Assembly: GCA_015064255.1 (NCBI GenBank)
Contig: SVSP01000002.1
Span: 1-64,000 of the forward strand
DNA length: 64,000 nt
Source of the DNA: Oscillospiraceae bacterium
GTDB lineage: Bacteria; Bacillota; Clostridia; Oscillospirales; CAG-272
Direction of reading: 5' to 3'
In this document: positions 17,186 to 26,737 of the stretch, piece after piece
Layout: the number at the start of each line of letters is the position of its first letter
Numbering within the stretch: the stretch's first letter is position 1
Position numbers and translations under genes: made by a program
The notes under the pieces: generated by a model
The model's input: only the letters and a program-made list of their open reading frames with translations
Told to the model about the DNA's origin: nothing
The model's database searches: none

Positions 17186-17214
17186 AGTATAATTTTATAG
17201 CGTAAAAATATCAA
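17186..17214 (-). promoter_or_regulatory. Promoter of the dehydrogenase-ROK-rpiB-epimerase operon
   Basis: Minus strand TTGATA (17209-17214), a 17-bp spacer and TATACT (17186-17191), back to back with the AraC gene promoter at 17235-17263. The two -35 boxes are only 20 bp apart. Confidence 0.7.
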
Positions 17215-17234
17215 GGATATTTACGATTTGTATA

Positions 17235-17263
17235 TGGACAAAAGCGATTTTATGTGTTATCAT
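17235..17263 (+). promoter_or_regulatory. Promoter of the AraC-family regulator gene
   Basis: TGGACA (17235-17240), a 17-bp spacer and TATCAT (17258-17263), with AGGAGA before the ATG. The divergent layout suggests the AraC protein acts on both promoters from the short intervening segment. Confidence 0.65.
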
Positions 17264-17287
17264 AAGCTCAAATAATCGATAGGAGAA

Positions 17288-18046
17288 ATGAAAATGAACT
17301 TTGTTTTTTGCAAACGAGAGTCACAGCCTCTGTACATTTCGTTTTCTCATACGCACGACGTGTGGGAGATAATCCTTAATCACAAGGGCGAGAGCGACGA
17401 TATAATCGGCGGAGAGAGCTTTCATTTCGGAACCCACACCTTTGTTTGCATACCGCCGCACGTTCCGCACGAAAAAAGGTCTGAAAACGGTTTTTGCGAT
17501 TTTGCGATACTGTGCAGATCGCTCGACCTGCCGAACAACGGAAAAGCAACGGTTATAAACGATGACGAACAGGGCAGCGTGAGCGCTCTTGTCAGCATTC
17601 TTTTCAGTATCTATCAAAAAAAAGAGGCCGGTTATCGGGAAAATTGCGAGAGCTTGTTTTCCGCTATCGAAAAAATACTTTTAAGCCGTGCGGGACAACC
17701 CGAAAAAGATCCCGTAGTTGCAAATCTTATAAATGTTATGATAAATGAATTCAGCAATCCCGATTTTTCGCTGACCGATCTCGTGCGCAAAAGCGGATAC
17801 TGCGACGATTATCTGAGGCGGAAATTTCAAAAGTCAACGGGAATGTCTATGCTTGAATATCTCACCGATCTGCGCATAAATTCGGCTAAAAAGCTGCTTC
17901 GTGAGAATTCCCGCCTGCGCTTTTCGATCTCGCAGATCAGCACGATGTCGGGCTTTGCCGATATTGGATATTTTTCGAGGGTTTTCAAAAAACGCACCGG
18001 ACTTTCTCCGAGTGATTATATGAAAAAGTATTTAGATCATCAGTAA
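17288..18046 (+). CDS. AraC-family transcriptional regulator
   Basis: The 252-residue protein has an N-terminal cupin-type sensor (HTHDVWEIIL, FHFGTHTFVCIPPHVPHEKR). A C-terminal pair of helix-turn-helix motifs covers about residues 150-250. It contains DLVRKSGYCDDYLRRKFQKSTGMSMLEYL, then ISQISTMSGFADIGYFSRVFKKRTGLSPSDYM, the standard AraC signature. It is transcribed away from the dehydrogenase-kinase-isomerase-epimerase operon across a 150-bp region with two promoters, so it most likely senses the sugar and controls that operon. It is also the nearest regulator to the 18-36 kb lipoprotein array, but a strong bidirectional terminator separates them. Confidence 0.9.
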   Translation: MKMNFVFCKRESQPLYISFSHTHDVWEIILNHKGESDDIIGGESFHFGTHTFVCIPPHVPHEKRSENGFCDFAILCRSLDLPNNGKATVINDDEQGSVSALVSILFSIYQKKEAGYRENCESLFSAIEKILLSRAGQPEKDPVVANLINVMINEFSNPDFSLTDLVRKSGYCDDYLRRKFQKSTGMSMLEYLTDLRINSAKKLLRENSRLRFSISQISTMSGFADIGYFSRVFKKRTGLSPSDYMKKYLDHQ

Positions 18047-18049
18047 ATA

Positions 18050-18084
18050 AAAGATCCTTATGTGAAGTACACATAAGGATCTTT
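18050..18084. terminator. Bidirectional terminator between the araC-type gene and the lipoprotein operon
   Basis: A perfect 15-bp stem (aaagatccttatgtg / cacataaggatcttt) with a 5-nt loop and A/T on both sides. It closes the rightward regulator gene and the long leftward operon. Confidence 0.9.
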
Positions 18085-18090
18085 CTTATT

Positions 18091-19782
18091 TTATTCTTCA
18101 TATATCTTAAGTCTTGCAAACTGAATTCTCTGATAGCCTGTTTCGGGAACGTCCGTTGTGTTCATATAGTAAATAACAGACGGGTCGGCGCCGATAACGA
18201 GCGACGGGCTGTAACCGATTCTGTCGGTTTCCTTGGTATCGTTTTTGTTATCGTACGGAAGCGGGTTAGCCATAAGTTCCCAAGTCTTTCCGTAGTCAAA
18301 GCTTACGAACATACGGTGCTTGCCGTCACCGTCCCTTTCCCACATTCCGGTTGCAATAAGCGTTCCGCATTCGCCGCCGGCGGGACTCCATATACAGGAG
18401 GGCGCAGAGCCTACGCGGTAAGTGCCTACCTGCAGGAGTGTTCCCGGATCGGTAGGATTCCAAGATGTTATATCGGTCGTTGTCTTGTAATATATAAGGC
18501 TTCCGCCGCTTCCGACGTATTCGTAAACCATAAAGTATTCGCCGTTACCCATCTTTGTCATAACGAACATACCCGGTCGGTCGTCAGGATCTTCAAAGGT
18601 ACATACGTCGTATATCTCGCTCCACTTTACGCCGTCCTTTGAACGCTTGTAAACGAGCTTCTGGTCATGCTTCGGGTCGGAGTCGTCCGAATAGAAGCAG
18701 TAAAGATATCCGTCCGATTCTTCATACCATATAAAGGGCTCCCAAATTCCCTCTTTAAGACCGCCTGCCTTAGCGATTATAACGTACTCTTCCCAAGTTC
18801 TTCCGCAGTCGAAGCTTCTCCAGACGCCGATGTGAGATTTACGGTCATAATTTACCGAGTTGCCCGAATAAAGAAGTGTTCCTGCGGGCATATCTCCAAC
18901 CTGTGCGGGAAGCTCATAGATATGAGCCATAGATATTCCCGTGATAGATTTGTCTATCGTTTCCTGAGGACGCGCGATAAGCTCCCACGTAGCACCGCCG
19001 TCTGCGCTTTCCCAAACTGCGCCGTTTGTTTTAATTCCGTTGCCTTTAGCCGGATTAGCGCTGAGGCAGAATATGGCGATAAGCTTTCCGTTGTCTTCTT
19101 CATTTTTCTGATATTTCAGTTCAAGCACCGAAGGATAGTGTGCGGTGTTGATCGAATAGGTGAAGTCGAGAAGATCGACGTATCCGCGGGTGACCTCGAA
19201 AACAGTGCTCTTTACTTCAACGTCCATATCGAGCTTGTCATCGATAAAGATGTTCTGAACTATATCGTACTCTTTTGTGAAGGTTCTTCCCGAAGAAAGA
19301 TCTATTTTTCCTGCTTCTTCAGAAGTAAGGACGTAGTTTTTGAGAAAATATGAAATAGCGCGTACTGTTCCTGTTGTGCTTTGACCTACAATAACGATCT
19401 TGTTTTCGGTAACGTCGATTATGTATGAGTCGTCGGGCATACCGTCGAGCTTTGCAAGGGCTTCTTCCGATTCTTTGCGGTTTGTTTTGTCGATAAGTAT
19501 TTCTTTTGCATTCGGATCGGGTGTGTTTGCAGGGTTATACCAGTCAACGTTTACCGTAAGTTCAACTCCAAGCTCGGACTGAATGGTCTTTTTGAGGTCT
19601 GCCGTATCGTTTACAACTCTTTTGTCGGCGGCATCGCGGCGGACGATAGAGTATCCGCTGATGTCAAGGTATTCTTTTTTGTTTTCTTCGGGCTTTTCTC
19701 CGCAAGCGGAAAATGCAGTGAAGACGAAAAGCGTTGCTAAAAGAAGCGATAAAATTCTTAAAAATAAACAACTTTTTTTCAT
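18091..19782 (-). CDS. GH93-like Asp-box propeller lipoprotein, paralogue 1 (last in operon)
   Basis: The 563-residue precursor has a lipoprotein signal with lipobox FSAC (Cys27). Residues 35-155 form an alpha/beta domain like the non-catalytic GH20b domain (EILIDKTNR, DSYIIDVTENKIVIVG). From about 190 on it is a beta-propeller with Asp boxes SADGGATW (259), SFDCGRTW (323), SKDGVKW (381) and SFDYGKTW (494). GIWEPF (Glu348) and VYEY (Glu421) are 73 residues apart. As I recall, the catalytic Glu170 and Glu242 of fungal GH93 Arb93A are 72 apart. A GH93-like exo-acting hydrolase on the cell surface is my best call. Sialidase (GH33) is less likely, since the RIP/FRIP word is missing. Confidence 0.75.
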   Translation of the reverse strand: MKKSCLFLRILSLLLATLFVFTAFSACGEKPEENKKEYLDISGYSIVRRDAADKRVVNDTADLKKTIQSELGVELTVNVDWYNPANTPDPNAKEILIDKTNRKESEEALAKLDGMPDDSYIIDVTENKIVIVGQSTTGTVRAISYFLKNYVLTSEEAGKIDLSSGRTFTKEYDIVQNIFIDDKLDMDVEVKSTVFEVTRGYVDLLDFTYSINTAHYPSVLELKYQKNEEDNGKLIAIFCLSANPAKGNGIKTNGAVWESADGGATWELIARPQETIDKSITGISMAHIYELPAQVGDMPAGTLLYSGNSVNYDRKSHIGVWRSFDCGRTWEEYVIIAKAGGLKEGIWEPFIWYEESDGYLYCFYSDDSDPKHDQKLVYKRSKDGVKWSEIYDVCTFEDPDDRPGMFVMTKMGNGEYFMVYEYVGSGGSLIYYKTTTDITSWNPTDPGTLLQVGTYRVGSAPSCIWSPAGGECGTLIATGMWERDGDGKHRMFVSFDYGKTWELMANPLPYDNKNDTKETDRIGYSPSLVIGADPSVIYYMNTTDVPETGYQRIQFARLKIYEE

Positions 19783-19797
19783 AACTTTGTTCTCCTG

Positions 19798-21501
19798 TTA
19801 TGCCTTGGGATCGTAGAGCTTAAGCCGCGCAAACTGCATTCTCGGTACTCCGAAGCCGTGGCTGTCACGGTAGTCTGTCGCATTCATATAGTAGATTACC
19901 GACGGGTCTGCTCCCACGAACAACGCAGGGCTGTAACCGATGTGGTTATCCTCGTGCATAAGGTTGTCGTGGCTGTACGGAAGCGGATTTGCCATAACAT
20001 CCCAGGTCTTTCCGTAGTCGAAGCTTACAAACAGATTGTGCTTGCCGTTGGCACCGCTTGAATCCCACATTCCGGTTGCGATAAGTGTTCCGCATTCGCC
20101 GCCTACCGGAGTCCATGTGCACCAGGGTGCGGATGCTGCGGTATAGTCGCCTACTTTAAGAAGTGTACCCATATCTGTAGGATTCCATTTTGTTATATCT
20201 TTCGTAGTCTTGTAGTATATCTTTGCGCCGTCACCTACAACGTTTTCATATACCATAAAGTATTCGCCGTTGCCCATTTTTGCCATAGAGAACATACCCG
20301 GACGGAACGCAGGATTGTCAAAAGTACAAACGTCAACTATATCGCTCCAGTTTTTGCCGTCCTTTGAGCGCTTGTAAACGAGCTTCTGATCGTGCTTGGG
20401 GTCGGAGTCGTCCGAATAGAAGCAGTAGAGGTAGCCGTCCGATTCTTCGTACCACATAAAGGGCTCCCAGATTCCTTCTTTAAGACCGCCTGCTTTGGCG
20501 ATTATAACGTATTCTTTCCATGTTTTTCCCGCGTCAAAGCTTCTCCATACTGCGATGTGTGATTTGTAGCTGTAATCGACCGAGTTACCCGAATAAAGGA
20601 GAGTACCTGCGGGCATATCTCCGACCTGTGCGGGAAGCTCGTAAATGTGAGCCATAGAAATTCCCTTTATAAGTCTGTCCATCGTTTCTCTCGGGCGAGC
20701 GATTATATTCCAGGTTTCACCCTTGTCTGTGCTCTCCCATACAGAGCCCGACGTGCTGTTGTTATCACTGCTGCCGAATTCGAATATTGCAAGAAGCTTG
20801 CCGTTATCTTCTTCGTTGGACTGATATCTGAGCTCTGTTATTGAAGGATACAAAACTCTGCCGACCGATGCGGGAGTACCCAAAGTTTCTGTGTATTTAC
20901 CCGGAAGTGTGGTTTCAAGAAGAGTTGATACGACCTCAACGTCCATATCGAGCTTATCTTCTATATAGATATTCTGAACGACGTCGTAATCCTTTATAAA
21001 GCTCTTCCCTGCTGAAATTTCTATTTTGTTTGCTTCCTCGGAAGAAAGAACGTATGTGTTTGCAAAATACTGAATACCGCGCATAGTTCCTGTTGCGCTT
21101 TTACCGACGATAACTATCTTGTTTTCGGTTATTTCGACTATATAAGAATCTTCGGGTCTGCCTTCAAGCTTTGCAAGAGCTTCTTCCGATTCCTTGCGGT
21201 TTGTCTTGTCGATAAGTATCTCTTTTGCGTTAGGATCGGGAGCGTTGTTCGGGTTGTACCAGTCAACCGTTACGGTAAGCTCTAGTCCTATCTCGGACAA
21301 AATTGTTTTTTTAAGGTTTGCCGTTTTGTTTATAACTCTTTTGTCGGCGGCATCGCGGCGGACGATAGAGTATCCGCTGATGTCAAGGTATTCTTTTTTC
21401 TTTTCTTCGGGCTTTTCTCCGCAAGCGGAAAATGCACTCAAAATAAAGAGTGTTGCCAAAACAAGCGATAAAATTCTGAAAAACGAAAGACTTCTTTTCA
21501 T
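19798..21501 (-). CDS. GH93-like Asp-box propeller lipoprotein, paralogue 2
   Basis: This 567-residue precursor has its lipobox at FSAC (Cys27). Asp boxes read STDKGETW, SFDAGKTW, SKDGKNW and SFDYGKTW. The first candidate acid is in GIWEPF. The second is in VYEN, where the Tyr found after Glu in all eight sisters is replaced by Asn. The first about 75 residues are nearly the same as paralogue 1: 103 bp (21334-21436 versus 19615-19717) differ at one base by eye. The middle part (GTPASVG, GSVWESTDKGE) instead resembles paralogue 7. It has a GGAG ribosome site, and the next gene follows after 15 bp. Confidence 0.74.
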   Translation of the reverse strand: MKRSLSFFRILSLVLATLFILSAFSACGEKPEEKKKEYLDISGYSIVRRDAADKRVINKTANLKKTILSEIGLELTVTVDWYNPNNAPDPNAKEILIDKTNRKESEEALAKLEGRPEDSYIVEITENKIVIVGKSATGTMRGIQYFANTYVLSSEEANKIEISAGKSFIKDYDVVQNIYIEDKLDMDVEVVSTLLETTLPGKYTETLGTPASVGRVLYPSITELRYQSNEEDNGKLLAIFEFGSSDNNSTSGSVWESTDKGETWNIIARPRETMDRLIKGISMAHIYELPAQVGDMPAGTLLYSGNSVDYSYKSHIAVWRSFDAGKTWKEYVIIAKAGGLKEGIWEPFMWYEESDGYLYCFYSDDSDPKHDQKLVYKRSKDGKNWSDIVDVCTFDNPAFRPGMFSMAKMGNGEYFMVYENVVGDGAKIYYKTTKDITKWNPTDMGTLLKVGDYTAASAPWCTWTPVGGECGTLIATGMWDSSGANGKHNLFVSFDYGKTWDVMANPLPYSHDNLMHEDNHIGYSPALFVGADPSVIYYMNATDYRDSHGFGVPRMQFARLKLYDPKA

Positions 21502-21540
21502 ATCGGTTTTCTCCTTTGATTATATTTTTATAATATAATT

Positions 21541-23247
21541 TCAGTCAACAATATTCAGTTTTGCATACTGTATTCTTGACATTCCGTTTTCGGGTACGTC
21601 GGTCATATTTACGTAATGCACGACCGAAGTGTCGCTGCCGAGAACAAGACACGGACTGTAGCCGATTCGCTTGGTATCTCTTGTGTCATTATACTCGTCA
21701 TACGGCAGAGGTGTTTCCATAGTTTCCCAAGTCTTACCGTAATCGAAGCTTACGTACAGATGATGAGTTTTGCCGTCTTTGTTGTTTTCCCATTTTCCCG
21801 TAACGATCAGAGTTCCGTTTTCGCCGCCTGCAGGAGTCCATACGCACGAGGGAGCCGAGCCGAGTATGATATTCTTTCCGCCCGACGGTATCTCAAGAAG
21901 AGTTCCCTCGTCGGAAGGATTCCAATCGGTTATATCCTTCGTCGTCTTATAGTAGATATGACAGTCGTTCGTTCCGCAGTATTCATAAACCGCAAAATAC
22001 TCTCCGTTGCCCATTTTCGTCATAACGAACATACCCGGACGCGCGGCAGGATTTTTGAATGCGCAGACCTCTGTTATCTTACTCCAGGTCTTTCCGTCCT
22101 TCGAGCGTTTATACACAAGCTTCTGATCGTGTTTGGGGTCGGAGTCGTCGGAATAGAAGCAGTAGAGATAGCCGTCCGATTCCTCGTACCACATAAACGG
22201 CTCCCAGATGCCTTCTCCGAGACCGCCCGCACTTGCTACTATCGTGTATTCTTCCCAAGTATATCCGCAGTCGAAGCTTCTCCATACACCGATATGAGAT
22301 TTACGGGCGTAGTTTACCGAGTTACCCGAATAGAGAAGTGTTCCCGCAGGCATATCTCCGACCTGTGCGGGAAGCTCATAGATGTGTGCCATAGAAATAC
22401 CCTCTATGGATGTGTCTATGGTTTCTTCGGGGCGCGCGATCAAAGTCCAGCTTTTACCGCCGTCGCTGCTGGTCCAAACCGAAGCGTTTGTGTTCGGTCC
22501 GCCTTTTACGGGTGCGGCAGAAAGACCGAATATAGCAACGAGTTTGCCGTTGTCTTCTTCGTTTTTCTGATATTTAAGCTCGACCATCGACGGATACTGA
22601 GCTTTGTCCACCGAGCAAAAGTATCCTAAAATGTCCATATATCTGTTTTCGGGAACTGCGAAGATCGTCGATATTACTTCAACGTCTACTGCGAGACTAT
22701 CGCCTGCTGTGATATATTTCACCGCAGTATAGTCCGTAGCGACCGTTTTGCCTGCCGAAAGATCGAGCATAGACGGCTCTGCCGACGGCAATACGTATTC
22801 GTTTATAAAATGTTTTATCGCACGCGCCGTAGAGATAGCCGTTTTTCCGAGAATGACTATTTTGTTTTCTGTAATATCAATTATATACGCATCTCCCGAT
22901 TTGTCTTTAAGCTTTGCAAGTGCGTCGGAAGATTCCTTACGGTTAGTCTGATCTATAAGTATCTCCTTTGCATTCGGGTCGGGAGGGGTGTTCGGGTTAT
23001 ACCAATCTGTCTGAACGGGAAGCTCCGTGCCGAGCACGGACAGTATCGTTATTTTGAGAGATGCGGTATCACTCACGATCCGTGCTTCCGAGTTGTCTTT
23101 TCGGACTATCGAATATCCGCTTATATCGAGATAATCTTTTTCCTCTTCGCTCGGTTTTTCTTCACTGCAAGCCGAAAAGGACGTTATAATAAGTGAAAGA
23201 ACAAAAACAAGCGATAAAATTCTGAAAAAGACGTTGTTTTTTCTCAT
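21541..23247 (-). CDS. GH93-like Asp-box propeller lipoprotein, paralogue 3
   Basis: The 568-residue precursor carries lipobox FSAC (Cys27), followed by an acidic SEEKPSEEEKDY linker. Asp boxes are SSDGGKSW, SFDCGYTW, SKDGKTW and SFDYGKTW, all intact. The candidate acids are in GIWEPF and AVYEY. The middle insert (AAPVKGGPNTNASVW) is closest to paralogues 1 and 9, while the start DYLDISGYSIVRKD follows paralogues 1 and 2. A GGA ribosome site lies 8-9 nt before the ATG. The gaps to its neighbours are 36 and 39 bp, so there is no room for promoters. Confidence 0.74.
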   Translation of the reverse strand: MRKNNVFFRILSLVFVLSLIITSFSACSEEKPSEEEKDYLDISGYSIVRKDNSEARIVSDTASLKITILSVLGTELPVQTDWYNPNTPPDPNAKEILIDQTNRKESSDALAKLKDKSGDAYIIDITENKIVILGKTAISTARAIKHFINEYVLPSAEPSMLDLSAGKTVATDYTAVKYITAGDSLAVDVEVISTIFAVPENRYMDILGYFCSVDKAQYPSMVELKYQKNEEDNGKLVAIFGLSAAPVKGGPNTNASVWTSSDGGKSWTLIARPEETIDTSIEGISMAHIYELPAQVGDMPAGTLLYSGNSVNYARKSHIGVWRSFDCGYTWEEYTIVASAGGLGEGIWEPFMWYEESDGYLYCFYSDDSDPKHDQKLVYKRSKDGKTWSKITEVCAFKNPAARPGMFVMTKMGNGEYFAVYEYCGTNDCHIYYKTTKDITDWNPSDEGTLLEIPSGGKNIILGSAPSCVWTPAGGENGTLIVTGKWENNKDGKTHHLYVSFDYGKTWETMETPLPYDEYNDTRDTKRIGYSPCLVLGSDTSVVHYVNMTDVPENGMSRIQYAKLNIVD

Positions 23248-23283
23248 AGTTTCTTCCTTTCTTATATTATATATAATATAAAA

Positions 23284-24993
23284 TCAGTTGTTGATCTTGA
23301 GCTTTGCGAACTGAACTCTCTGTCTGCCTGTTTCGGGAACGTCCGTGGTATTGACATAATATATTATCGACGGGTCTTTGCCAACGATCAGGCAAGGACT
23401 TCTTCCGTATGCACCGTAGTCGCCGACATCATTTGATTCGTCAAACGGGAGAGGATTTTCAATGGTTTCCCAAGTCTTACCGTAGTCGAAGCTTACGAAA
23501 ACGCGGTTAGTGCCGTCGCCGTTTTCTTCCCAACGCCCTGTAACGAAGAGCGTTCCGCATTCACCGCCTGCGGGAGTCCATACGCACCACGGAGCGGAGC
23601 CGATAGTATGACCTTCGGCGGTCGCTATTTTCGTACCTTTATCGGCGGCATCCCAATTTCTTACATCCTTTGTGGTCTTATAATAAATATATCCGTCGTC
23701 GCCGCCGTAATATTCGTAAGTTATAAAATATTCTCCGTTGCCCATTTTTGTCAGTGACAGCATTCCGGGGCGGTCCTCAAAATTGCTGAACGCGCAAACA
23801 TTAACCTCTTTCCACCAATTTTTTCCGTCATTCGAACGCTTGTAAACGAGCTTTTGGTCATATTTCGGGTCGGAGTCGTCAGAATAGAAGCAGTAGAGAT
23901 ATCCGTCAGAAGGCTCGTACCACATAAAGGGCTCCCATACGCCGTACCGAGTTGCTCCGCCTTCGGCAAGTATAGAAAATTCTTCCCACGTGTATCCGCA
24001 GTCAAAGCTGCACCAAATAGCAACTATAGATTTTCCGGTCCAATTAACAGAGTTACCCGAAAGAATGATCGTACCTGCGGGAAGGACGCCTACCTGTGCG
24101 GGAAGCTCAAACAGATGAGCCATTGTAACGCCTGTGAGAGTTTTATCTATGGTTTCCTCGGGACGCGCGATTATTTTCCAATTCTTACCGCCGTCCGTGC
24201 TTTCCATTATGCAGGATTCCGAGTTGGGAGCGTTCGGTACTGCAGGGGTTTCGCCTATGTGGAAGTTTGCGAGGAGCTTGCCGTTATCTTTTTCATTCGG
24301 CTGATATTTCAGCTCGATTACCGAAGGATATGACGATTTTACTATATGCGAGGAATATCCGAGAATTTTCGAATAATGCTCGTTCGGTACGGCAAACACG
24401 GTGGAAACGAGATCAATATCCATATCAAGCTTGCCTGCTATGAGAATATTTCCGAAGGTATAGTCAAGAATAAGCGATTTTTCTTCAACTGCACCGAGGC
24501 AGTTGCTTTTTGTTGAGGTGAACACGTAGTTCTGCATAAAATATTCTATTGCGCGAAGGGTTGAATTCTGAGTCTTGCCGAGAATGACTATCTTGTTTTC
24601 GGTGATCTCTATTATATAGGCGTCGTCCTCTTTGGCTTCGAGCTTTGCAAGAGCGTCCTGCGACTCCTTGCGGTTTGTCTGATCTACAAGGATCTCCTTT
24701 GCATTCGGGTCGGGAGGGGTGTTCGGGTTATACCAGTCTGTCTGCACAGGCAGATCCGCACCAAGCTTATCGAGAATGGCGAGCTTGATATTTGCAGTTT
24801 TGGTTACGACTATCTTGTCTACTTTGTCGCGTCTGACGATAGCATAGTTGCTTATATCAATAAACGCTTCTTCGTTTTGCGAGGGATCTTTTTCGGAATT
24901 CGTATCGTTTTTACAGCCTGCGGCGAGCGCAAGAATGGTTGACAGTACGAGCAAATATACCGTTATTTTTAAAAAAAGATGTGAGTTTTTCAT
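23284..24993 (-). CDS. GH93-like Asp-box propeller lipoprotein, paralogue 4 (divergent)
   Basis: This is the most divergent member, at 569 residues. Its lipobox is LAAGC (Cys27) and the linker is long and Asn/Asp-rich. The conserved MPAGTLLYSGNSVNY word of the sisters is altered to LPAGTIILSGNSVNW. Its Asp boxes are STDGGKNW, SFDCGYTW, SNDGKNW and SFDYGKTW. Both candidate acids remain (GVWEPF, ITYEYYG). The WYEPSDGYLYCFYSDD stretch is shared with paralogue 9. Changes cluster in loops near the presumed active-site face, which could mean a different glycosidic linkage. GGAG lies 9 nt before the start. Confidence 0.73.
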   Translation of the reverse strand: MKNSHLFLKITVYLLVLSTILALAAGCKNDTNSEKDPSQNEEAFIDISNYAIVRRDKVDKIVVTKTANIKLAILDKLGADLPVQTDWYNPNTPPDPNAKEILVDQTNRKESQDALAKLEAKEDDAYIIEITENKIVILGKTQNSTLRAIEYFMQNYVFTSTKSNCLGAVEEKSLILDYTFGNILIAGKLDMDIDLVSTVFAVPNEHYSKILGYSSHIVKSSYPSVIELKYQPNEKDNGKLLANFHIGETPAVPNAPNSESCIMESTDGGKNWKIIARPEETIDKTLTGVTMAHLFELPAQVGVLPAGTIILSGNSVNWTGKSIVAIWCSFDCGYTWEEFSILAEGGATRYGVWEPFMWYEPSDGYLYCFYSDDSDPKYDQKLVYKRSNDGKNWWKEVNVCAFSNFEDRPGMLSLTKMGNGEYFITYEYYGGDDGYIYYKTTKDVRNWDAADKGTKIATAEGHTIGSAPWCVWTPAGGECGTLFVTGRWEENGDGTNRVFVSFDYGKTWETIENPLPFDESNDVGDYGAYGRSPCLIVGKDPSIIYYVNTTDVPETGRQRVQFAKLKINN

Positions 24994-25014
24994 AATAGAT
25001 CTCCTTTGCCGGCT

Positions 25015-26718
25015 TTATTCGCAAAGTCGGAGTTTTGCATACTGCACACGTTCTACTCTTCTTTTGGGAGTGTCCGTGATGTTTATGTAATGAATTACAG
25101 ACGGGTCTGAGCCAAGCACCATAATGGGACGGTAACCTATTCTGTCGGTAAGATCAAGGCTTCCGTACCAGTCGTATGGCAGAGGATTTTCTATTGTGTC
25201 CCAGGTCTTTCCGTAGTCAAAGCTTACGAAAACTCTGTTTGTTCCGTCACCGCCGAATTCACGTCTTCCCGTTGCGAGAAGAGTTCCGCATTCACCGCCT
25301 GCGGGGGACCATACGCACGAGGGCGATGATGCCGCGTTATATTTTTTACCGCCCACGTCTGCTTCGAGAAGTGTTCCGGGGTCTGTGGGATCCCATTTGG
25401 TTATGTCTTTTGTTTTCTTGTAATAAATAAAGCACTGCTGTCCTGCACCGCAGTATTCATAAACGAGGAAAAATTCGCCGTTGCCCATTTTTGTTATGAT
25501 AGGCATTCCGGGACGAGCTTCAAACTCGTCGAAAGCGCATACGTTTACAACGCTTTCCCACTTAACGCCGTCCTTTGAACGTCTGTAAACTATTCTCTGA
25601 TCGTATTTGCGGTTGGAGTCGTCAGAATAGAAGCAGTAGAGGTAACCTTCGTCATAGAACATAACGGGCTCCCATACGCCCGCGCCGAGACCGCCGCCTC
25701 TTGCAACGAGCACATATTCCTCCCAGGTCTTCCCGCAGTCGTAGCTTCTCCATACGCCGATATGCGATTTGTAATTATAGTTTACCGCATTTGCCGAGAA
25801 AAGCAGAGTTCCTGCCGGCATATCTCCGACCTGTGCGGGAAGCTCGTAGATCTGCGCCATTGAGCACCCCCATATCGAAGGATCTATCGTTTCCTTGGGA
25901 CGGGCTATAATATTCCACGTTTTACCGTCGTCGCGGCTTTCGAGAATACAGCCCGAGGTATTAAGCGGGTCTTTGAGTGCCTCCTCGCCAACCGAGATCG
26001 CCGCGATAAGAGTTCCGTTGTCCTCTTCGTTCGGCTGATGCTGAAGCTCGATCACCGAGGGAAACGTTGTAGATTTAACGTGTGAAGGATAGCCGAGAAT
26101 GTCCGAGGGGTCTTCTTCGGGAACTCCGATGACAGTCGATATAACTTCAATATCCATATCGAGTCTGTTATCGAGCATAATGTTCTTTACCGCGCTGTAA
26201 TCCTGAATTACATTTTTTCCGTGTGTAATATCAAGGCTGTTACCTGCGGGAGAGGACATAACGTAGTTTTTTATAAAATAAGTAATACCGCGGAGCGTGG
26301 AATGATCGGTTTTTCCGAGAATAACTATCTTATTTTCGGTGATCTCTATTATGTAAGCGTCATCGTCCTTGCTTTCGTTTAGCTTTTCGAGCGCATCTTT
26401 GGATTCCGTGCGGTTTGTAAGGTCAATAAGTATTTCCTTTGCATTCGGGTCTGGCGGAGTGTTCGGATTGTACCAGTCTGTCTGAACCGTAAGCTCAAGT
26501 CCGAGAGTTTCTTTTATTGCACTTTTGAGTCTTGCGGTTTTCTCGATGATGTTTTTTGACGACACGTCATAACGCACGATAGTGTATCCGCTGATATCGA
26601 GAAGTATTTTCTTGTCTTCATCACCCGGCTTCTTTTCTCCGCAGGCTGTGAAGACCGAAATTGCACTCGCCAAAACAAGAATAAGTGCTGTTATTTTATA
26701 AAATACAGAAGTTTTCAT
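25015..26718 (-). CDS. GH93-like Asp-box propeller lipoprotein, paralogue 5 (subgroup B)
   Basis: The 567-residue precursor has lipobox FTAC (Cys26). With paralogues 6 and 8 it forms a subgroup marked by YTIVRYD or YAIVRYD, STLRGITYFIKNYVM, GNSLDITHGKNVIQ, and WEPVMFYDEGYLY in place of WEPFMWYEESDGYLY. The conserved YSDDSDPKHDQK becomes YSDDSNRKYDQR, with RRSKDG after it. The Asp boxes are SRDDGKTW, SYDCGKTW, SKDGVKW and SFDYGKTW, and LVYEYCG keeps the second Glu. The loop change beside the WEP acid suggests a substrate different from that of subgroup A. Confidence 0.74.
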   Translation of the reverse strand: MKTSVFYKITALILVLASAISVFTACGEKKPGDEDKKILLDISGYTIVRYDVSSKNIIEKTARLKSAIKETLGLELTVQTDWYNPNTPPDPNAKEILIDLTNRTESKDALEKLNESKDDDAYIIEITENKIVILGKTDHSTLRGITYFIKNYVMSSPAGNSLDITHGKNVIQDYSAVKNIMLDNRLDMDIEVISTVIGVPEEDPSDILGYPSHVKSTTFPSVIELQHQPNEEDNGTLIAAISVGEEALKDPLNTSGCILESRDDGKTWNIIARPKETIDPSIWGCSMAQIYELPAQVGDMPAGTLLFSANAVNYNYKSHIGVWRSYDCGKTWEEYVLVARGGGLGAGVWEPVMFYDEGYLYCFYSDDSNRKYDQRIVYRRSKDGVKWESVVNVCAFDEFEARPGMPIITKMGNGEFFLVYEYCGAGQQCFIYYKKTKDITKWDPTDPGTLLEADVGGKKYNAASSPSCVWSPAGGECGTLLATGRREFGGDGTNRVFVSFDYGKTWDTIENPLPYDWYGSLDLTDRIGYRPIMVLGSDPSVIHYINITDTPKRRVERVQYAKLRLCE

Positions 26719-26737
26719 AAATTATTTCCTGCTTGAA

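Noticed and set aside
21616..22629. 337-codon open frame antisense to lipoprotein paralogue 3
   Set aside because: Similar antisense frames appear against all nine paralogues because their codon use is alike. None has a start with a ribosome site.
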